Shown piece by piece: positions 58,601 through 64,000 of a DNA stretch of 64,000 nt. Position numbers and translations under genes: made by a program. Numbering within the stretch: position 1 is the first letter of the stretch; each line of letters begins with the position of its first letter. Below the pieces are notes generated by a model that saw only the letters and a program-made list of their open reading frames with translations, was not told the origin of the DNA and did not search any database. The stretch is from Phyllostachys edulis (lineage: Eukaryota; Streptophyta; Magnoliopsida; Poales; Poaceae), in assembly GCA_036346405.1 (NCBI GenBank), contig CM070568.1, forward strand, positions 1,797,221 through 1,861,220. Reading direction: 5' to 3'.

Positions 58601-61060
58601 ATGGCGTCCGCACCGTCTTCGCCGCTGTCATCGACGTTGCTGAATATGTCTAGATCTCCGAGGAAAGTGGTACCTAAGCGACATGCTAGAGGAATATCGA
58701 AAATACCTATGGGTCGATTGACCATCATAGCCGTCAGTACCTCTGGGGTCCCCTTGCTACCCGAGAAAGCAGTGGTAGCATTCCGGACCACCTGCGGTAT
58801 ACTTGGAAGGGAACGAGTCCCCATCACCACACAGAAATGGAAGGATCTAACGGCCGTAGAGAAAACACAGTTATGGACTGAGATTACAACATTGTTCGAT
58901 ATCCCAGCAGAATTCTCCGATCTCGTGCGACGACAGGCGTTCCACTCGATAGGACACTCATGGAAGACCTTCAAGAGTAAGCTTGTCACGGAGTACGTGA
59001 ACAATGATCGGACGCCCTACACGAAGTATAGTTTCATGTCATTGGATACATCGGACGCCTTTGTGCGGATGAAGATGACAGACGAATTTCAACAGCAAAG
59101 TGCAGTGCACAATGCTATCTAGGTAAACAACATTCACCCCCATAGACTCAGCACCGCTAGGTATGCGGGCAAACTCCCGAGATGGATGAGTGAGGATAAT
59201 ATGGCAATCCAGTCATAGGTCTCCTCGCCATTTGTCGAGATCACAAATGAGCACGCCAAATACTAGTTAAGAGGGAGGGACATAATCACGTCGTCGGGTG
59301 CCATCTCTTTTACAAACCCGGAAGACGAGGCAGTGTCCTAATGCCTGGTAAGATATGACGAACTACCTAGTTGTTAATAAGTCCATAAGTTCGTAGGGTC
59401 TAAAATAACATGATGGCCTCTTGCAGCAAACATTGAGTACCCAATCTTCCCAAGGGGCTCCTTCCAAGCAGTAAGGGAGAAGGATATACTATCCACGACC
59501 CTGGGAAACAAAGAGCTCCTGGGTCGCACGCGAGGCCTTAGAGTTTACGTACCTTGGAGGGATGGATTCCCACACAACTCCGAGGTGTATAGGAGTCGGA
59601 AGAGATCCAAGGCCAAACGCGAGAAACAGTTGAATAAGGAGATCAGTGCACAATTTCAAGGACGGATAAAATCATTACAGGAACAAATGAATCAACTCAT
59701 CAGCCAGTCACAATCTGCCCTTGTGGTTTTGGGAGCCAGTCCCCCTCAACATCGGAGTAGCGTAACGTCCACGCCCGCACTTTCTAAACTTGGCGACGTC
59801 CAATTACTTATCGACCTCATCTAGGTAATGCACATCTCTAGAATGCTCAAAAGATATACCTGTAGGATGCCTTAGCTAATTGTGTATCATTTTGTAGGTG
59901 CCCACGCCTGCGGTCTCAAGTGAAATTTGGTTAGGTCCATTTCTGTTGAAATTTGGGGGGTGGTGTATCCATCGAGGAAGGATAGTGGTGCCTGATTCTT
60001 GTTGCGCAGGGAGCTACGCCAAGGTCCAGGTGGACATGGTACATGATAATTTCATGGCCGTCCCACTGGAGAAGCCCCCGACGAAGAGATCATAACACTA
60101 GGGGATGCCTTGCACACTTATGTCCAGTGACCCAAGAGGGACATTGCCCTTGACCCTGTAGTGCCACAATCTTCACACGACAACCATGCCTCTCCAACAA
60201 TACCCTTGATGACTCCACCTCAACCCCCACTTTAGAAGGCCTCCGTATCGGCTTCTATGGAGACGGCACCCAAGAAACAAGAAAAGCGTGTCAAGACGTC
60301 TTCCAGGAAGACAAATAGCATGCGAGGCGTTAAGGCCAAATCGAAGAAGATTAAGACTCCTCACAAGCCCGGCACGTACTCCCTCGGAATGTCGTTGGTC
60401 TCTGACACAATATTACGTCACACTGGTTTGGCTTGCCGGACTTTGTATGCCTGGTACATGCGGCAGACCGACGAGGCGATGGAAGACCGGCCTACTGGAT
60501 TCACCATCAGCTACACGGAGAACCATTTCCTCCACAAGGTGGGCTACTTCATCGTGGGCTTCGAAGACTTATTTGATCTATTCAACCTCGACACCCTCGA
60601 CGCCTCAATTCTACGATGCTGGACACTGTAAGTGTGTACAATCAAGTTCTATATTCACGCAATACCAATAAATGTCATAACTCATTGCTTATGTATAGAC
60701 ACATGATGTAAGAAGCCTGACGATCACTACAACCGATGGTTGATCTCTGAGCAAACCATCACTGAAAACACATCCTACATCGAGAAGTACATAACGAGGG
60801 GATTGTTTACTCACCTCGACAAGAACTACATATTGGTGCCCTACAACCAGGGGTAAGTGCTTCACTACTTGCTATACAAATTTCATTTGTTCTTTATACG
60901 CAACATGAACTTAGGTTTAATAACTATAGTGACATACTCATAGGTACCACTGGATCCTTTTAGTCATTGTACCAAAGTGGAACAAGGTAATATACCTTGA
61001 TTCCCTATTCGACAAAACACGCGACATCACTATTGTGTAAAAATTACTCGATAGGTATGC
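58601..61060 (+). pseudogene. Second CACTA ORF: plant En/Spm (PF03004-like) protein with Ulp1-like C-terminal domain
   Basis: Exon 1 starts MASAPSSPLSSTLLNMSRSP and holds one frame for at least 246 codons (to 59341). It is broken only by four nonsense codons at 59120, 59216, 59264 and 59339. Blocks include ARYAGKLPRWMSED and, in the next exon, GRTRGLRVYVPWRDGFPHNSEVYRSRKRSK followed by a coiled coil, as in the plant En/Spm second protein. Later exons read NFDLFNLDT-like and LDKNYILVPYNQG, then GYHWILLVIVP and VIYLDSLFDKTRD: the His and Asp positions of a C48 (Ulp1/SUMO protease) fold. The catalytic cysteine block is not visible before the gap. Stops also occur at 60128, 60233 and 61038. Confidence 0.75.
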
Positions 61061-61400
61061 TCATTTCCTCCATATGTAACTCTATTGTAGTCTTCCTTCG
61101 TTTGAAATGTCCGAGGATAACTTTTTGGAATCACGTAGGTCGTTTAGCGCCTATGTTACTGACGGAGGGACACATAAGGAACAGAGCGATACACTGCGAC
61201 ACAGGACTAAATTTTCTGTACCCACTATAGCACAATAATCCTATATCACACTTTGTAACTTGGCCTCTCGAAGTGACTATACATATATCCTATATCACAC
61301 TTCTATTTTTGCGATGCCTGCAACCGCTTCTTTCTTCTAAGGCAACGTATGTGCATTCTCGTTTGTCGTCATATCTTTGGAAATCATGAGTGCTAAGATG

Positions 61401-61500
61401 NNNNNNNNNNNNNNNNNNNNNNNNNNNNNNNNNNNNNNNNNNNNNNNNNNNNNNNNNNNNNNNNNNNNNNNNNNNNNNNNNNNNNNNNNNNNNNNNNNNN
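61401..61500. other. Scaffold gap (100 N)
   Basis: Exactly 100 N, the conventional size for a gap of unknown length. The junction between two CACTA units probably lies here. Confidence 0.98.
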
Positions 61501-61540
61501 CTCGAAGATGTGATCGCCGATCCCACATACTTATAAAAAA

Positions 61541-62048
61541 TGAAATGGCGTTTGCCTCTTCCTATGCGGCGGGCATTGATGGCCTACCCGCCAAGACTCA
61601 CGAGCACCTCTCTCGTGTACGTTGAACCGTCTTCTTGGAAGAACAACCATTTTCAACGTGTCTCGATCGTCGTTTGAGAATTTGCTTGAGAGATGGCGGC
61701 CACCTTCCGCCGTCTTGACATCCTCCTCCGCCGTGTCTTAGGGTGATCTCCCACTTTGGCGAAGTTTACGCGTCATCGGCGTAGTTCTCCAAAAGCGATG
61801 TTGCGTCTTGAGGCTTGCTTGTCACTTGGGCACAGCATGTGTCGACGGTAAAGAGACCCTCAAGCAAGGAAGAGAGCCTATGGGCTCAATTCTTCTTAGT
61901 TCAACAATCTGAGGGTCTTCGAGAGACACTTTCGAATAAGGCGTCGGTAGTGGGCCTGATTTAGGCTTCGTTATTTGATGATGGGGGCAATCCGATGCCA
62001 ACAAATCGCCTATGAAGTATTGAAGATGGAGATAGCACCTACCTCATA
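61541..62048 (+). pseudogene. Small CACTA-associated ORF, copy 3
   Basis: Starts near MAFASSYAAGIDGL and is soon broken by stops and shifts. The later part reads SKEESLWAQFFLVQQSEGLRE and DDGGNPMPTNRL with an acidic helical tail, matching EESLWALFYLAPQEELLW in copy 2. It is the most degraded of the three. Confidence 0.45.
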
Positions 62049-62867
62049 CTAGAAAAACTTTGTTTAATTATAGGTTTCTACTTTTTTAATATAAACATGT
62101 AATTTCTTCATGTCATGTAAGTGTATATACAAGATAAATATACTTGAGAAAAACTATTTCACAGACGGTTCCATTATGGAACCGTGCGTGATATCATTTT
62201 ATATCACGGACGGTTCTATTATGGAACCGTCAGGATAATTATCATTGACGGTTCCATAATAGAACCGTCTCTGATAAATCTTTATTAGATAAGGAGACCG
62301 TTGCTTGCTAGGGTTTGCGCGCCTCTAACTTTCGTCCTCCCCAACGCATTACTCTCGTCTGGATTCCCTCCTACCTCAACGCGCGCCCAACCCCATCCCA
62401 TGGTAGCTTACGTGTTGTGACACAACCACGGTGACACCGCGTATCGCCCTCTGCCGCCATGGCTTGGTTCTCTGCTTTCGGCCTCTTCTTCAAGACCTTG
62501 GCGGGCTTTGCTTTCCCATCCTCCCTCTATTCTCCTCTAGATCTGTTAGCTTAATGTCTTTTTGTTGAGTTTGATTTTTATGCTTGAGCTTTAAGTTGTG
62601 TCCCGATGTTTGTGTGATTTATGCAAGGTGAAGGAGATGGATGAGGGTTGTCTTTGGTGGTGGGAATTCGCCACAGGTTGGTTCTGTTATCTTGAGTTAA
62701 CACCCTACCTTACTCCCTCTCTATGTCTACCCCCTTGCTCGGTGATGAAAATGGCTAGTGCTCTGCGATGGATGCCGAGGGCTACCTCTTGGTGTGGTGA
62801 GTTTGGACACCTTGGTCTTGTTCTCTTGCCGATGAACCGCTCAATGATGTTAATAGTCTTATCTTTG

Positions 62868-63050
62868 AAATTGAATTGATAATTAGTTCATATTAATAGT
62901 CCCTCGCTCTTGTAATGTAATGATGTCAATAGTCTTATGCTAAAATTGAATTGATAATTAGTTCATATTAATAGTCCCCTTGCTCTGTGATGTAATGATG
63001 TCAATAGTCTTATGCTGAAATTGAATTGATAATTAGTTCATATTAATAGT
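62868..63050. repeat. Three-copy direct repeat in the right CACTA unit
   Basis: TTGAATTGATAATTAGTTCA followed by TATTAATAGTC and TGATGTCAATAGTCTTATG recurs at about 62870, 62945 and 63022. Confidence 0.85.
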
Positions 63051-63128
63051 CTCCTCGTTCATGCCGGTCAAGTTCTCCTACCTCTTGCGTACTAGGTACA
63101 TCCTACCATTCCATTCATAATCTCTTCT

Positions 63129-63840
63129 CTATAAAGTCTCCAAGCAGTGGCTGCTTGTGCCATTAAAATCAGCATCATATATATATTATTATAGTAGTCC
63201 CCACCACCGAGAGTAAATCATCTGCGACATGAGAAGGATGAGACAGTATCCACGGGCAACCTCATTGAGCCCTGCAAGTTTAAAAGTATGGATGCAAGAG
63301 AGCCGGGACATCCAATTACCGATGTTGTCGATAGGTAATTGAGCGTTGATATGTTGAGTGACGTTGATGCTTAACTTCTCCGGCCAATCGAAGTGGCATC
63401 ATCTATCGAGAACCAACAATTCTTGAGCATGTAATTGTCTTTAAAGCCAACAAGAACACCAAGCAACAAGTTGAGAATTCTTTTGAAATATGAGAATGGT
63501 TGCTTGGTGTTCTTGTTGGGTTTAAAGACTATTACATGCTCAAGAACTAGTTAGTTGCTTCGATACATGATACCACTTCCCAAATAAGTACCAAGATCAA
63601 CGCCACTTTCTAAACATAGCGACGCCCAACATCCGTAATTGGATGTCCCGACGCCTCCTGTGCAGCACACTTTTTAAACTTGCAGGCTCAATGAGGTTGC
63701 CCGTGGGCTATTGTCTCATCCTTCTCATGTCATGCGGACGATCCCCCAAAGTGGTCGAGAGACTACTTAACAATATATATATATATATATAATATATGAT
63801 GTCGATTTAATGGCACAAGCGCCACCGCTGGGCTTTATAG
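63129..63840. repeat. Long foldback with arms of about 340 bp
   Basis: CTATAAAG near 63129 pairs with CTTTATAG ending at 63840. Inside, GAGAAGGATGAGACAGTATC, GGGACATCCAATTAC and TTGAGCATGTAAT are each found inverted on the right side. The loop is only about 25 nt (63475-63499). The two arms differ by scattered changes and small indels. Its DNA is related to the foldback at 52871-53273. Confidence 0.85.
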
Positions 63841-64000
63841 AAAAAAGTCATCGGAGACTAAGCCGCTTTATAAAACCGAAAATGCATGATAAGTACTTAT
63901 CACGCATTTGCCTAGGTTTAAACCGCTCAGGATATGTGATATCTTACTCAAAACGGTTTCAGCCACAAACCGCCTATGAAAGTATGCATCACAAGCGTTT

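Larger units (their letters stand above)
48747..61400. mobile_element. CACTA (En/Spm) complex, left terminus to scaffold gap
   Basis: Starts CACTACTACAAAAGGGGC and is followed by a dense subterminal array (48775-49160) of ACAGACGGTT in both orientations. Similar arrays recur at 51770-51940, 52570-52870, 53460-53690 and 57565-57870. Contents in order: small ORF, nested Mutator-like element, GRF-type gene on the minus strand, foldback, TNP2 transposase, second ORF with Ulp1-like domain. Because arrays recur internally, this may be more than one element nested or joined. No right terminus (TAGTG) is visible before the gap. Confidence 0.75.
61501..64000. mobile_element. CACTA unit right of the gap, incomplete
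   Basis: Contains small ORF copy 3, a terminal-type motif array at 62155-62280, a leader with GTGTTGTGACACAACCACGG near 62413, internal sequence resembling 6040-6200, a direct repeat (TTGAATTGATAATTAGTTCA three times, 62868-63045), a long foldback and a further array from 63870 that runs off the window. No transposase is seen. Confidence 0.6.

Overview
The window is plant nuclear DNA, almost certainly from a grass and most likely rice or a close Oryza relative. The evidence is GC-rich 5' exons, spliced genes with standard GT-AG introns, and typical rice transposon families (Stowaway, hAT, Mutator/Pack-MULE, CACTA, Ty1-copia and Ty3-gypsy relics, a LINE). From memory, a lipid transfer protein, a chalcone isomerase-like protein, an elongation factor P, a vacuolar sorting receptor and a group III WRKY in this neighbourhood fit the duplicated distal short arms of rice chromosomes 11 and 12. 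That placement is inference and I cannot choose between the two arms. A run of exactly 100 N (61401-61500) is a conventional scaffold gap, so this is a draft assembly.

Host genes, left to right: (1) a type 1 non-specific lipid transfer protein, + strand, 1332-1813, two exons; (2) an ATL-type RING-H2 E3 ligase, +, 8590-9180, intronless; (3) a CHIL-like (non-catalytic chalcone isomerase-like) gene, -, 10319-11602, five exons, with its ATG split by an intron; (4) a plastid-type elongation factor P, +, 21165-24834, seven exons, with a hAT element in intron 4; (5) a vacuolar sorting receptor, -, 26744-34600, twelve exons, with a 4.7-kb first intron full of nested transposons and an apparent one-base deletion at the end of exon 1; (6) a group III WRKY factor, -, 40181-41652, three exons. 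These genes do not form a pathway; they are independent neighbours.

Between the genes lie dated insertions with clean target-site duplications: a miniature gypsy-type LTR element (4383-5807, CGGCC) inside a CACTA fragment; a long foldback (about 12565-13396); a Mutator-like element (14003-15500, 9-bp TSD); a hAT MITE (20152-20614); a Stowaway MITE (20680-20935); and hAT elements at 23279-23998, 29684-33349 and 30260-31099.

From 41.7 kb to the right edge the DNA is nearly all transposon. A LINE next to the WRKY gene is split by a 6.0-kb Mutator-like element (42181-48184, TSD GATATCTCA). That element carries a FAR1/MULE-type transposase and, convergent to it, a GRF zinc-finger/transmembrane gene. 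The LINE is then cut by a CACTA complex (48747 to the end) holding a TNP2 transposase, a second ORF with a Ulp1-like protease domain, small accessory ORFs, another GRF-type gene, an inserted Pack-MULE-like element and two long foldbacks. Most nonsense codons in these transposon ORFs fit C-to-T or G-to-A changes, as expected for long-term cytosine methylation.
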